64,000 nucleotides of DNA from Acanthochlamys bracteata. Its lineage: Eukaryota; Streptophyta; Magnoliopsida; Pandanales; Velloziaceae. How positions within the stretch are numbered: position 1 is the first letter of the stretch; each line of letters begins with the position of its first letter. A program made the translations under genes and the position numbers. This document shows, piece by piece, positions 12,146-22,560 of this stretch. The notes beneath the pieces were generated by a model that saw only the letters and a list, made by a program, of their open reading frames with translations, was not told where the DNA came from and searched no databases. The stretch spans positions 3,442,501-3,506,500 of the forward strand of contig CM034131.1 of the NCBI GenBank assembly GCA_019914995.1, given 5' to 3'.

Positions 12146-12604
12146 TGTTACACACTCAACCATAAGGAACTCCACAGTGCCACTTAACCGGGCACCTATT
12201 CTCACCAGAGCTAAAGCGGGCATTTCTCCTAAACGCAATGCAAGGTATTTTTCCTAGTTGGCAACAAATGAGCACATCACCTGGAGGAACTCATTGCTAT
12301 CATTGCAAATCCTAGTGAAGATTTCTTCTGTTGACTGCACTATGTTTTGAAACAACTCATAAGTACTACCGTTAGCACCCTCCAATGAGCAAATTGTATG
12401 CAAATAGAAAACCAACCTCTTCAAGATTGATTTTTGCTTGCTGTTCTGATTTTGGCCTTTGTATTTGGAGCTGCATCTCCTTCTACGCTATATAAGTGAA
12501 AATAATCAATGTGAAGGGGGAAGGGGGAAGATATGAAGTTGAATTTTATCTTTATTTACCTTTGTTTCTAGTTTATTTTATCGTCTCTCTGTTGAAGTAT
12601 AACA
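12146..12604 (+). repeat. 5' LTR of the gypsy element
   Basis: TG...CA termini. A TATATAAG box near 12488-12495 is a likely promoter for the element. Confidence 0.92.
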
Positions 12605-12606
12605 TT

Positions 12607-12620
12607 TGGTATCATGAGCC
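12607..12620 (+). promoter_or_regulatory. primer binding site, initiator tRNA-Met type
   Basis: TGGTATCATGAGCC lies two bases after the LTR. It is the usual plant TGGTATCAGAGCC with a one-base insertion. Confidence 0.8.
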
Positions 12621-14303
12621 ATGACCTTCGGACCAATGCTTCGCCTCCTATCGGAGAAGGAACGAGCTCATCGAAGGAAGCCTCACCAACACCCAAGACA
12701 AATTTTCGCCGACCACCCACATCCCCTGCCTTGCCTAGAGCAGAATCTAACCTCCAAGAACAAATGAGTCTGTTGATAAAACAGTTTGCAGCAAACATGT
12801 CACGTATTACAGCAACTCAAGATGAAACATATAGATTGATAAAGAACTGATGAAAACCAGCTCGAACTCTACCGTTTTATCACCTAACAATCACCAAATG
12901 CTGATGATGAATTCTTGCCCCGACCCTCCCTTCCTGTGTTCTCATCCAGCGGCGACACAGATGCTCTCCCACCCTCTCCCACCCCTCCTTTCTTCTCCCA
13001 TTCAATTTGGTTCACACTTCCTCTAGCCACCAACTTCTTAGCCTTACTCTTCTTCCCCGTCTCCTGCCCAAAACTCTTCGTCCATATCAACATATCAAAC
13101 ATACCCCCCACCTACTCCCACTATCTCCACCTTTTCTTGCCCCACTACTAACCCTACTACTAGTCCCTACTTACCCCCACTATCTAACCCCACTCCTTAT
13201 CCACATTCCTCCACTTACGTCTCTTCCTACCTCACTAGCTCTTTCCTATGACCCACACTAGCTCATCCGCCTCTTCCTACCTATTTTCTTAGTCATCCTG
13301 CATAGTCCACTACTATTTCTCCATTTTTCACTTCTGCAGGACAATTTTGCACTCCACAAGCAGACTCTCTCCCTGCTCTTTCCGGCTGTGGTCGTCACAA
13401 ATTTTCTACATTCGACGGTGCTGCGCCTCAAGAATGGCTTTATTTGACAAAAAAATATTTTCGGTATTACCGTACAACTCTAGAATGGATTGCAATATCA
13501 TCAATGTATTTTACTGGTGAAGCAAATAGGTGGTACCAGAATTTTGAATGTGACCGACCATAACACTCTTGGGAAGAGCTGATAGAAGCAATCTTGCGTC
13601 GGTTCGGACCGACATCCTTTGGGAACCCAAGCTATGCCTTACACCGTCTCTCCCAAACAAGCTTAGTGGAGGAATATCAATCGGCATTCGAGGATCTTCG
13701 CATCCGTATGCCGTTTGTAACGGAGTATGATTTAGTAGGACGCTTCTGCGGAGGCTTACAGTCTAAAATCGCCATAGAAGTTATGGCGCGCCAATCGCGA
13801 GATTTGCAAGAGGCATTCTTGCTAGCCAAATTATATGAGCAAAAATTTTCCCTAGAAACTTCTTTTCGGCAAGTTCACAACTTCTCCTTCCGTACAGCTA
13901 CGTCTACATCTTCATCTCAAGCTTCTCCCCTCAGCTCTTCCACTTCTACAATCCCCACCACCAGGACATTTCGCAATACTAGTTCCACAATCCGCCAACG
14001 GCCTATACACCTAACTTCGGCAGAGATCAATCTTCGGCGGGCAAAAGGACTATGCTTGTACTGCGATGAGAAATATGATCGCACTCATAGGTGTTCTGCT
14101 CGGCTATACTCCATTGCCGGACTCGATGATGAGGCGTCCGAAGATGATATCTTAGAGGAACCCACTACGGAGGACGCCACATTGTCTCTAAGTGCTGTGC
14201 ATGAGCTTCTTAGACCCCAGACCATCAAGGTCGTAGGGCACATTAAAAAGCAACAAGTCTTTATTCTCATCGACTCAGACAGCACGCATAATTTTATCGC
14301 ATA
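12614..14303 (+). pseudogene. gypsy gag and protease region, broken
   Basis: A frame opens at ATG 12614 inside the primer site. The capsid-like core follows at about 13380-13880: FSTFDGAAPQEWLY, then the W-Y-F and SWEELIEAILRRF motifs of the retrotransposon gag family. At 14053-14094 the zinc knuckle reads C-LYC-DEKYDRTH-RC, a CX2CX3GHX4C relative. The protease site is VFILIDSDSTHNFIA, with DSDS where DSGS/T is expected, so the catalytic loop glycine is lost. Stops at 12848, 13561 and 14302 and frame changes break it. A Pro-rich section (12915-13330) lies between start and core. Confidence 0.85.
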
Positions 14304-14351
14304 ACGACTTGCGAAGCAGCTACACCTGGTTCCTACTTCAATTAAACCACT

Positions 14352-16990
14352 ATGAGTCGAGTTAGCAGACGTCATCCCCAGACGACTGAGGTGCTATACC
14401 ATCAGAATCCTATCTCTGTTCAAGGAGTTGAGTTGTCCGTTGATGCATACCCATATCCACTAGGTGGGACGGACATTATCCTTGGCATTCAGTGGTTAGC
14501 AAGTCTAGGTGATGTTGTATGCAACTGGAAGCGCTCCGACATGCGATTCTCTTTACACGGCAGGGATTTTGTTTTGCACGGCATTCGTAAAGGGGGTGTC
14601 TCTCGTCTTACTAACATCCACGAGATGGGATCCTTATATTCTGTGCGTCTCATGCCCACTTCATTGGATGAATGCGCACCTCCACCAATTCCTGTAGATC
14701 TTCAAGCTCTTCTAGACAAATATTCTCTCCTTTTTGCTCCCCCAAAAAGATTACCAGCAGCTTGCCCATGCGATCACTGCATCCCTTTGCTTCCTGGAGC
14801 ATCGCCGGCAAATATGCGTCCATACCGGTACCCATACTTGCAAAAATCCAAAATCGAATGAACTGTAAAAGAAGTGCTCAAGGAAGGTATTATACGCCTG
14901 AGTTCCTCTGCCTTTTCTTCCCCAGCTTTGCTCGTCAAGAAAAAAGACGGGTCCTGGAGGTTCTGCGTGGACTACAGGGCGCTGAATGGATTGACAGTAA
15001 AGGACAAATATTCGATTCCTGTCATTGATGAGTTGTTTGATGAATTGCACGGGGCTTGTTTCTTTTTCAAACTGGATCTAAAATCTGGCTACCAACAAGT
15101 TCGCATCCACAAAGATGACGTACATAAAACTGCTTTTCGTACCCATAACGGCCACTACGAGTTTCCGGTCATGCCGTTCGGCCTCACAAATGCACCGGCG
15201 ACATTCCAATCATTGATGAATGATATTTTTCGGCCATACTTACATGCTGAGGTAGCATTCCAAGTTCTAAAAACTGCAATGTCCTCGACCCCTTTTTGGC
15301 TAGTTCGGACTTTACTCAACATTTTACTGTCGAAACGATGCTTCCGGATTTGGCATTGGTGCGGTATTGTCTCAATACAGGCAACCAATTGCTTACTTCA
15401 GTAAGGCACTCACAGGGTCTGCGGTCACGAAGTCTACTTATGAAAAAGAGCTTATGGCACTAGTACTTGCAGTGCAGCATTGCAGACCATACCTGTTGGG
15501 CCGTCCATTCACCATCAAAACTGATCATCTGAGTCTCAAATATCTCTTGGAGTAGCGTTTGGCCACTCCCGAACAACATAAGTGGCTGGTCAAGTTGTTG
15601 GGATATGATTACCATATTGAGTATCGCTCGGGTAAAGAGAATGTGGTGGTAGATGCCTTGTCTCGTTGTTTCCCTGGTAACCTCGCTGCTTTCACAACCA
15701 TTCACTCATCCTTTTGGGATGATCTTCGGCGTGCTCAAAGTTCTGATCCGTACACTCTGCAACTCATTCAACAAGCAAATTCTGGTCTTTCCCAGGGCAT
15801 CATAGTTAATAATGGCATCCTTCTACAAAACAATCGTATCTGGGTACCGGCAAATGACTCCCTCCGCCAATAGTTGTTGTTCGAAGCTCACAATTCTGCC
15901 CAAAGCGGCCATGGCAGTCAGTTTCGTACTTATAAAAGAGTGTCTAACATGCTTTACTGGCCTAGTCTATCTCATGACATACAACGGTATATTGTGGCAT
16001 GTGACACGTGTGCCCGAGCAAAGAACTCATCCCTACGTCCCGCTGGCCTCTTACAGCCGCTGCTGATTCCGGAAAGTATTTGGACGGACATTTAAATGGA
16101 CTTCATCGAGGGACTTCTGTTATCGGAGGGAATGAACGTTATTCTAGTAGTAGTCGATCGGCTGTCCAAATTCGGACGTTTCATTCCACTACGGCACCCA
16201 TACTATTTCATCCTACCACTCACAGTCCGATTGGCAAAAAAAAAATGGAGGTATTAAATAGAACCTTGGAATCCTACTTAAGATGTTTTACAGGGGAGCA
16301 CCCTCGTCGTTGGATGCGTTGGCTGCATTGGGCGGAGTATTCTTATAATACAAGCACGCATTCGGCCACAAAAATGACGCCATTCGAAGCTGTCTATGGG
16401 CGTCCCCCTCCTCCTTTGGTTTCTCTAGCCAGCGGTCCCGCGAAGCTAGATAGCATTGGCCAACAGGTTCGTGAGAGGGACTTCCTCCTTCGTGACCTCA
16501 AACTACATTTACAGAAAGCACAGCAATGCATGAAAAATATTGCAAATCGTCATTGAAGGGATAAATCTTCCAAACCTGGGGACTTAGTGTTTTTAAAATT
16601 ACAACCATATCGGCAGGCGTCTATTGCTGATCGACGTAATCACAAGCTCCGACACAGATTTTATGGACCATTTCGTATTATGGAGCGTATAGGCCCTATT
16701 GCATATCGCTTAGACCTCCCCCTCGATTCCAAAATTCACCTAGTTGTGCACATGTCCCACTTGAAGGACGGTCGCTCGGTTCCACCAGTGATCACAACTC
16801 AGCTTCCCCAACTGGCTGACGACGGCTACTTACATATGAACCAATGTAATATTCTAGCCTACAGGCGCGTGAACATCGGCGGTGCCAGTCGACATGAGGC
16901 TTTACTCGCTTGGGAGGGCCTTTCAGACTAGGATGCTACATGGGAGGATTTCGCTTGGTTTCGTCGTCAATTCTCCCTCGACGACGAGGT
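14352..16990 (+). pseudogene. gypsy pol polyprotein remnant (RT, RNase H, integrase, chromodomain)
   Basis: The protease tail (GGTDIILGIQWLASLGDV) is followed by reverse transcriptase blocks: [32 protein letters not shown] and [16 protein letters not shown]. Just after [10 protein letters not shown] (about 15240) the sequence jumps to RNase H, so the Y/FxDD active-site block is deleted. RNase H follows (YEKELMALVLAVQHCRPYLL, TDHLSLKYLLE) with TAG at 15553. Integrase starts with an HHCC-like region (SLSHDIQRYIVACDTCARAK), enters the catalytic core after TAA at 16093 ([15 protein letters not shown]), then loses most of the core near 16235. The C-terminal part (NTSTHSATKMTPFEAVYGRP) and a chromodomain-like tail (EALLAWEGLSD, stop, DATWEDF) end at about 16980. 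It cannot yield active enzyme. Confidence 0.9.
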
Positions 16991-16994
16991 CGAC

Positions 16995-17010
16995 TCTCAA
17001 GGGAAGGGGA
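16995..17010 (+). promoter_or_regulatory. polypurine tract of the gypsy element
   Basis: AAGGGAAGGGGAA lies directly before the TG of the 3' LTR, the plus-strand priming site. Confidence 0.8.
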
Positions 17011-17011
17011 A

Positions 17012-17474
17012 TGTTACACACTCAACCATAAGGAACTCCATAGTGTCACTTAACCGGGCACCTATTCTCACCAGAGCTAAAGCGGGCATTTCTCCTAAAC
17101 GCAATCCAAGGTATTTTTCCTAGTTGGCAACAAATGAGCACATCACCTGGAGGAACTCATTGCTATCATTGCAAATCCTAGCAAAGATTCCACATGCAAA
17201 GTCCTTCTCTTGACTGCACTATGTTTGAAACAACTCATAAGTACCACCGTTAGCACCCTCCAATGAGCAAATTGTATGCGGACAGAAAGCCAACCTCTTC
17301 AAGATTGATTTTTGCTTGCTGTTCTAATTTTGGCCTTTGTATTTGGAGCTGTATTTCCTTCTATGCTATATAAGTGAAAATAATCAATGTGAAGGGGGAA
17401 GATATGAAGTTGAATTTTATCTTTTTTTGTCTTTGTTTCTAGTTTATTTTATAGTCTCTCTGTTGAATATAACA
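17012..17474 (+). repeat. 3' LTR of the gypsy element
   Basis: Starts TGTTACACACTC and ends TATAACA. Compared with the 5' copy it has about a 12-bp extra segment after the shared 'atcctag', scattered substitutions, and lacks a short AGGGGGA duplication. Confidence 0.92.
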
Positions 17475-17479
17475 CATTA

Positions 17480-19030
17480 TGTTAGATATTCCTGCAAGAT
17501 TAACTCAAGAGGGGAGGGGTGAATTGAGTTAATCTATATAAATTTTCGTTAAGTTTGTTATCCTACTGGCAGCAAGCGTACAGCCGGCTGTGTCAATGCT
17601 GTAACCTGCAGACAGAGAGAGTTAGAGTGTTTACTGACATAAGTGACAAAGAGTAGTGCTCAGGGTATTTAACGTGGTTCGGCAAAACTCCTTTGCCTAC
17701 ATCCACGGTTGGTCTATCACCAGAGCTAAAGCCTCACTAAACCTTTAATAAGCTACAAATACATCTAGAGCAAAGTGCTTCGCCAAGCACACTTACTCTA
17801 CCTGATTTCTTCGTCAAGACAACCCCTAGCAGCCTACCGGACACGCCTGTCCCCCTGGCTGATTTGCTAGCACTATTATAAGGTCTAAGAGCTTACACCA
17901 AGCTCTACCTGAGCTTCCTTTACCGGTGCCTGCAGTACAACCTTTACACTGTCAGTAACAAGTTACAAGAAAATAAACCAAGATTGAGCACATGATCTAT
18001 CTCATGAATGTTAAGTGTTTATGATGTGATTCAGATAAGATGATCGGAGAGGTTGCTGAGAGAGATTTCTTCAGTATGATTTGCAGCAAGATTTGTTTGT
18101 GTGGAGTAGTGGAGTTCGTGTCCAGCAGCACGCTTTGTTTGTGTAGAGTGGTAGAGTTCTTCTATATCTCTGTTTTTCTTGTATGCTTTCTCCACTTCTG
18201 GTTTCTTATGTTCTCTCTATTTCTCCACCACGTTTCCTCGTTGCTGTGACTCCCTTTTTATAGAACATCTTTCTTGTGCAGGAGCCGTTGAGGAACGTTG
18301 CCGTTGGCACTCGGTTCTTCACGTCAGAGAGTAAGTGGTGTTGTCCAGTGGTCTTTCAGCTGTGTTTGTGCAAAGTCTTCGTTACATGAAATGCGTTGAA
18401 GAGATTTGAATTTGCTGCCAACGGTTGAAAGCTTAATTCAGCTAAGCTTCTGTTTGAGTCTCAGTGAGCTGATGAGTTGATATGGCATGTCCATAATAAA
18501 TGCAATACAGGTTGACTGCTTGACTGATCAAAGACTTTGACTGCTTTCTTTTCTTGATTATTGAGCTTCCCTTTTTGTGTGTAGTTGAAGATGATTTTAG
18601 CTCTTGTAAATCTTCTGTTTGAAGTCCATTGTAAGTGCAGGTGATTTTTAGAAGTAAAGGAAATTTCGTTGCCGTTGAACACAAGGATCTGTTTCGAAAC
18701 AGAGAAGTCTTCTTATGCTTCAGTAGCCAAACAGCTGACTGTAATGTGGCTGTGGCGTCCTCTGTCCCGTATACTGTCCTCTGTCCCGTTTCAGTAGTAG
18801 CATAGTAGTTGGCTGTTATGTGGCTATGGTATCCTCTGTCCCGTATGCTGTTCTCTGTCCCGTATATAGTAGCACAACAGTTGGCTGTATGATGGCTGTT
18901 CTTGTCTGCTGTAAATTAAATAATTTTTGTTTGTTTAATCCTGCAAAATTTGTTTTCAAATTATTAATTTTATATAAATTATAGTTCTTAATTCTTTGTT
19001 ATCATCAAAATTATCCTTGTAATTTCAACA
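17480..19030 (-). mobile_element. solo LTR of a Ty1/copia-type (SIRE/Maximus-like) retrotransposon
   Basis: Read on the minus strand it starts TGTTGAAATTACAAGG, contains TTTTGATGATAACAAAG near the start and GAGGGGAGGGGTGAATTG near the end, and finishes ATATCTAACA. These are hallmarks of long copia LTRs in plants. The phrase AACGTGGTTCGGCAAA at 17670-17690 (plus) is also common in such LTRs. No internal region adjoins either side. The flanks are CATTA on the left (shared with the gypsy duplication) and CATGG on the right, three of five matching. Length is 1551 bp. Confidence 0.75.
18715..18905. repeat. short imperfect tandem repeats inside the solo LTR
   Basis: The phrases CCTCTGTCCCGT and CAGTTGGCTGT recur four and three times in about 190 bp, giving a block duplicated about twice. 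Confidence 0.7.
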
Positions 19031-19077
19031 CATGGAAAGAACCTGAAATTAAAAAACCAAATTTGTACCTACTTCAG

Positions 19078-19232
19078 CGATGATGGATAGCACTCGAAAC
19101 TGAAGCTCTCTTTCTTTTCAGGTAATGTACAACTAGCTTTTCCTCTGTTGGGTGTAACAGACACCTCGGCCGCAGCTGCGAGTGTTGCACTATGGCCAGC
19201 GGAGAGTTGACCGATGGATCTGTGTTCTCCAT
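19078..19232 (-). pseudogene. NAC transcription factor, first-exon relic
   Basis: Minus-strand ATG at 19232 opens MENTDPSVNSPLAIVQHSQL, followed by RPRCLLHPTEEKLVVHYLKR. This aligns with NAC subdomain A ([20 protein letters not shown]), and the leader resembles NAP/NAC018-group proteins. The PPGFRF core is damaged (RPRCLL). A one-base shift after AI is needed to read IIAEV, and a stop follows in the original frame. The exon is cut at about 19031 by the solo LTR, and no other NAC exon is nearby. GC content is higher than in the neighbourhood, as expected of an old coding exon. Confidence 0.7.
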
Positions 19233-19239
19233 GATTTCG

Positions 19240-20060
19240 TTTTCGTTCCAGTTTGTGGAACGAAAAAGAACAAACGTTGGGCTGGGCTAGCTAGCTACCT
19301 CTATAATACACTACTTGGTAGAGCAGTTTGATAAATGAAAGGGAAAGGGTAAGGGATGTTTTGGTATTATAGGATGGACAATACATGCAAGTGTTGAAGA
19401 AAGTTTTTGTTTTTCCGTGGGTATCCTGAACCGCCGCCATCGGTTACGGGACACGCATTATAACAGGAGACCAAGATAATGGAAGACACGTTAGCACATC
19501 CAAGTTGGAAAAATCGCGTGCCAATTTGGTAAGTAGATAATCAATTTGAAGACGATCTGAGAATGTAGTATACAGCTAATAATTTATTTTATTAAAAAAT
19601 TAGTTTCAATTCACTTTAATATAAAAAAATGATAAAATTAGTTCTAAGTTCTTCTTACAAAATATTCAACATTAAATTTATTTTCAATAATACTATTTAT
19701 AATAATTAGTTTTCAATAACTCATTTTTTAAAATATCACTTTTAATTCAAATTAATACACTCTTAATGGTTTAACTTGAAAAAAATTACATAATTCTTTT
19801 AGTATATAGGAAGAGATAATTATTAGGTGTATGTTTTGGGTCCAAAGTGATTGAAGTGAGTTAATAATACTATATTGAAAATAAGTAAGTTTTTGTAATT
19901 TTTACATAAGCTAAAAATGACTATCTTATTTCTTTTATATAATTAAAGTAAGTTAAAGTAATATTTTAATAAAAATAAATAATTATAAGAATAAAAAGAA
20001 CATATATTAGTGATATATTGTGCAAAACGTTAGTTATATATTAAAAGATTACTTGTGACA
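19240..20060. other. non-coding stretch, former NAC promoter side
   Basis: Contains the former 5' side of the NAC relic and then AT-rich sequence without a recognised element. Confidence 0.4.
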
Positions 20061-20061
20061 T

Positions 20062-20300
20062 TAAAGGGACGTTTAGGAATACTTATGAAATAAAAATATT
20101 TTGATCCTATTTCAAAAAATAAATTTTAGTATTTTGATTTAAAAAATAAGTAATAAAAAAATTTTATTACGTATAATTTTTTATATTTTTTAAATTTTTA
20201 AATAAATTCTATAGCATAATATTAAAAATTTACTACAAATATGAAATAACAAAACTAATAAAAAATTTCTAAATAAGCATAGGCAAATAGTCCCTAAATA
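20062..20300. mobile_element. MITE-like AT-rich element (candidate)
   Basis: Opens GGGACGTTTAGGAATACTTA and closes AATAAGCATAGGCAAATAGTCC, giving imperfect inverted ends (ACTTATG / CATAGGC...AGTCCC). The core resembles the candidate at 11370-11625. Exact ends are not resolved. Confidence 0.35.
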
Positions 20301-20304
20301 TCAC

Positions 20305-20907
20305 TAATTGAAACTATGCGCTATCGGACAGCAATCAACCGTATATGATAATGGACTGAAGCAGAGGCCACGCCCAATTAGGTTAATGGTCCAACAACGG
20401 TTATAAATTTGAAGCATGTAACTGCATGTTTGAGATAATTGAAAATTTTTTAAATATTGTTCTGAAATAAATTTGAAAAGTTTTATAAAATTTTGTATAT
20501 ATAATTATTCAATAAAATATAATTAAATTCATAATTATTAAATTTATAAAATACTTATTAAACTATTATGCATAATCTTTATGCTAAAAAGTTCAAAAGG
20601 TATTTATTAAAACATAACATTGGTATTATATGAAGAAAAGTTTGCGTTGTCCGTCCTGTATTTTCCTCGTGTAAGAAATAACACGTATATATTATGGAAT
20701 AACAGTAATAAGAATTACCTCTTTAGAATTATGATAATTCTTGCTGAAAATTCATATTCCGGTTTAATCCATTATTTATGAAAACTATTATCATAGATTT
20801 GATTTCTTTTGGAGTGTCGTATATGTCCAACGGAAAAGGGACCGCAAAATTAAAACAGTTTGGAATCTTTATACTCATATTGGAAGTTAAGACATTAAAA
20901 AATAGTT
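20305..20907. other. non-coding AT-rich stretch
   Basis: No coding signal. It ends at the AGAAG target site of the copia element. Confidence 0.45.
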
Positions 20908-20912
20908 AGAAG

Positions 20913-21105
20913 TGTTGGCGTGAGTCAACAATATATTATTCTAGATATCTTTTCTTAGAATTATATTTTATTTTGGATATCTTTATTAGAATTATATTTA
21001 GATATCTTTCTTTATTTAAAACTCTCCTTATTTTGATTTATAAGGAGTCTATATATATGTATTTATATTGAATGATAATAATAAAATTGAAAGAGTTTTT
21101 CATCT
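20913..21105 (+). repeat. 5' LTR of the copia element
   Basis: Contains three spaced copies of TAGATATCTTT-like segments and a TATATATAT box near 21050. Ends ...TTTTTCATCT. Confidence 0.9.
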
Positions 21106-21117
21106 TAGTACCAGAGC
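21106..21117 (+). promoter_or_regulatory. primer binding site of the copia element
   Basis: TAGTACCAGAGC directly follows the LTR and differs from the usual TGGTATCAGAGC at two positions. Confidence 0.7.
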
Positions 21118-21688
21118 AAAACCCTAGATTTGCTCGCCGCCGCCGTCGTGGAGAAAATGACTGCGACGGCCAGATTCCGACATCCGTTATAATCGTGGAA
21201 GTACGATTATAACGGTTAGAAATTCCGACCAAAAACAAGTCCGGTAATTTAATCGGATTAGATCTATCGAAGGAAAAAAAAAAAAACAATCACCACCGTG
21301 ATTCTGCCGCCACCGCCGCGCTTTCGTCGCCGTCACCTCCGCTGTCGTCATCTTCTTCCGCTGCTACTGCCGCAGGAGCAATCGCCGCCGACTCGCCGTC
21401 AATCGCCATCGATTCGCCGTCGGATTTCGAGAATCGCCGCCGACTCCTGTCCGCTGCCGCTATTCGTGCTCGATCGACCGTCGCCGCCTCGTGCTCGATC
21501 AACAGTCGCCGCCTCTCTGCCGGCCGATCGAGCCGATCTGGACCGCCGCTGCCCAACCCGACCGTAGACAACACTGAACCGGTTCGGTTCAGTGTAGACC
21601 AGGCCCGATCCAACAGATCTGGCCCGGCCCGGCCCACTGAACCTTTTTATAAATTAAAAAGAAAAAAAAAAGAAAAAAAAAGGGGTAA
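21118..21688 (+). other. copia leader, GC-rich
   Basis: A CG-rich leader with CGCCGCC runs between the primer site and the gag ATG. Open frames on both strands here follow from the base composition. Confidence 0.7.
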
Positions 21689-22560
21689 ATGGAAAGTTCA
21701 GGTGTTCTCGCTCCAGTTGCTTCAATAGCTACTCCTATTATCAACGTACAAGGTGATTCATCATCCGCCATTAGTGTTAAACTAAATGGTTCTAACTATT
21801 CTTTTTGGTCTCAAGTTGTTGAGATGTACATTGCTGGAAAGGATAAGATGGGCTATTTGACCGGAGAAATAGCACGACCTCAAGAGACTGATCCTACTTA
21901 TGCCCGGTGGAGAACCGACAATGCTATTGTCAAAGGATGGTTAATCAACTCTATGGAACCAAATTGTGATGGAGCTTTTCATTCGGGCTTCCCTCTCGCT
22001 GCGAGATGTTTGGACCGGGCGTGTCCAAAACTTACTATGATAATTCGACATATCTCGGTTTATGAATTAACATGCGTGGCATTCAAATTAAAGCAAAATG
22101 GAAGGCTGTTTACGGCATACTATGCGAAATTACAGAAAGCGTATATGGCAAGAATTGGATTTTCGTAATCCAATTAGGATGTGTTGTGCTAATGATATAT
22201 TAGCTCGACAAACGTGAGATTGAGAAGGAACGTGTCTATATTTTTTTACCGGGCTTGATGATACATTTGATAAAGCCCGTAGTGATCTACTACGAACAGA
22301 TGCCTTCCCGGATTAGAAGCATCTTATAACTACATTCGCGTGAGGAGCAACGACGAGTAGTTATGATGGGTTCTAACGATATTAGAGTTATTCTTTCTTT
22401 GGGCCTCCAAAAATCCTAAATCCCAAGTGAAGCAAAAAGCACAAGAAGGGTTGAGTGTACTCATTGTGGTAAAAATTGGCATACTCGAAATTCATGCTTT
22501 CGATTAGTTGGTTATCCCGATTGGTGGGAGGAATCAAGAAGAAGAAGAAACAAGACAAAA
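21689..22560 (+). pseudogene. copia gag, frameshifted
   Basis: ATG 21689 begins MESSGVLAPVASIATPIINV and includes LNGSNYSFWSQVVEMYIAGK, the conserved start of the copia gag (UBN2) domain. After about residue 100 the frame shifts several times; FLPGLDDTFDKARSDL-like and YIR-EEQRR-like segments lie in other frames at 22240-22350. At about 22460-22500 the zinc knuckle CTHCGKNWHTRNSCF (CX2CX4HX4C) survives in a third frame. Confidence 0.85.

Larger units (their letters stand above)
12146..17474 (+). mobile_element. Ty3/gypsy LTR retrotransposon, chromovirus type, defective
   Basis: The element has two LTRs of about 460 bp that both begin TGTTACACACTC and end TATAACA, flanked by perfect CATTA target duplications (12141-12145 and 17475-17479). 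A tRNA-Met-type primer binding site follows the left LTR and a purine tract precedes the right one. Inside, in order, are gag, zinc knuckle, protease remnant, reverse transcriptase, RNase H, integrase and a chromodomain-like tail, the order of Ty3/gypsy chromoviruses. In-frame stops, frameshifts and two internal deletions make it coding-dead. The LTRs differ by roughly a dozen substitutions and a few indels by eye, so it is not a very recent insertion. Confidence 0.93.

Noticed and set aside
12884..13261. Overlapping Pro/Ser/Leu-rich frames on both strands near 13 kb
   Set aside because: They fall in the low-complexity CCCACC-rich part of the gypsy gag region and are compositional.
21290..21771. 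Long GC-rich open frames on both strands near 21.3-21.7 kb
   Set aside because: They lie in the leader of the copia element. The CGCCGCC-rich composition opens all frames and no domain or conserved start is seen.
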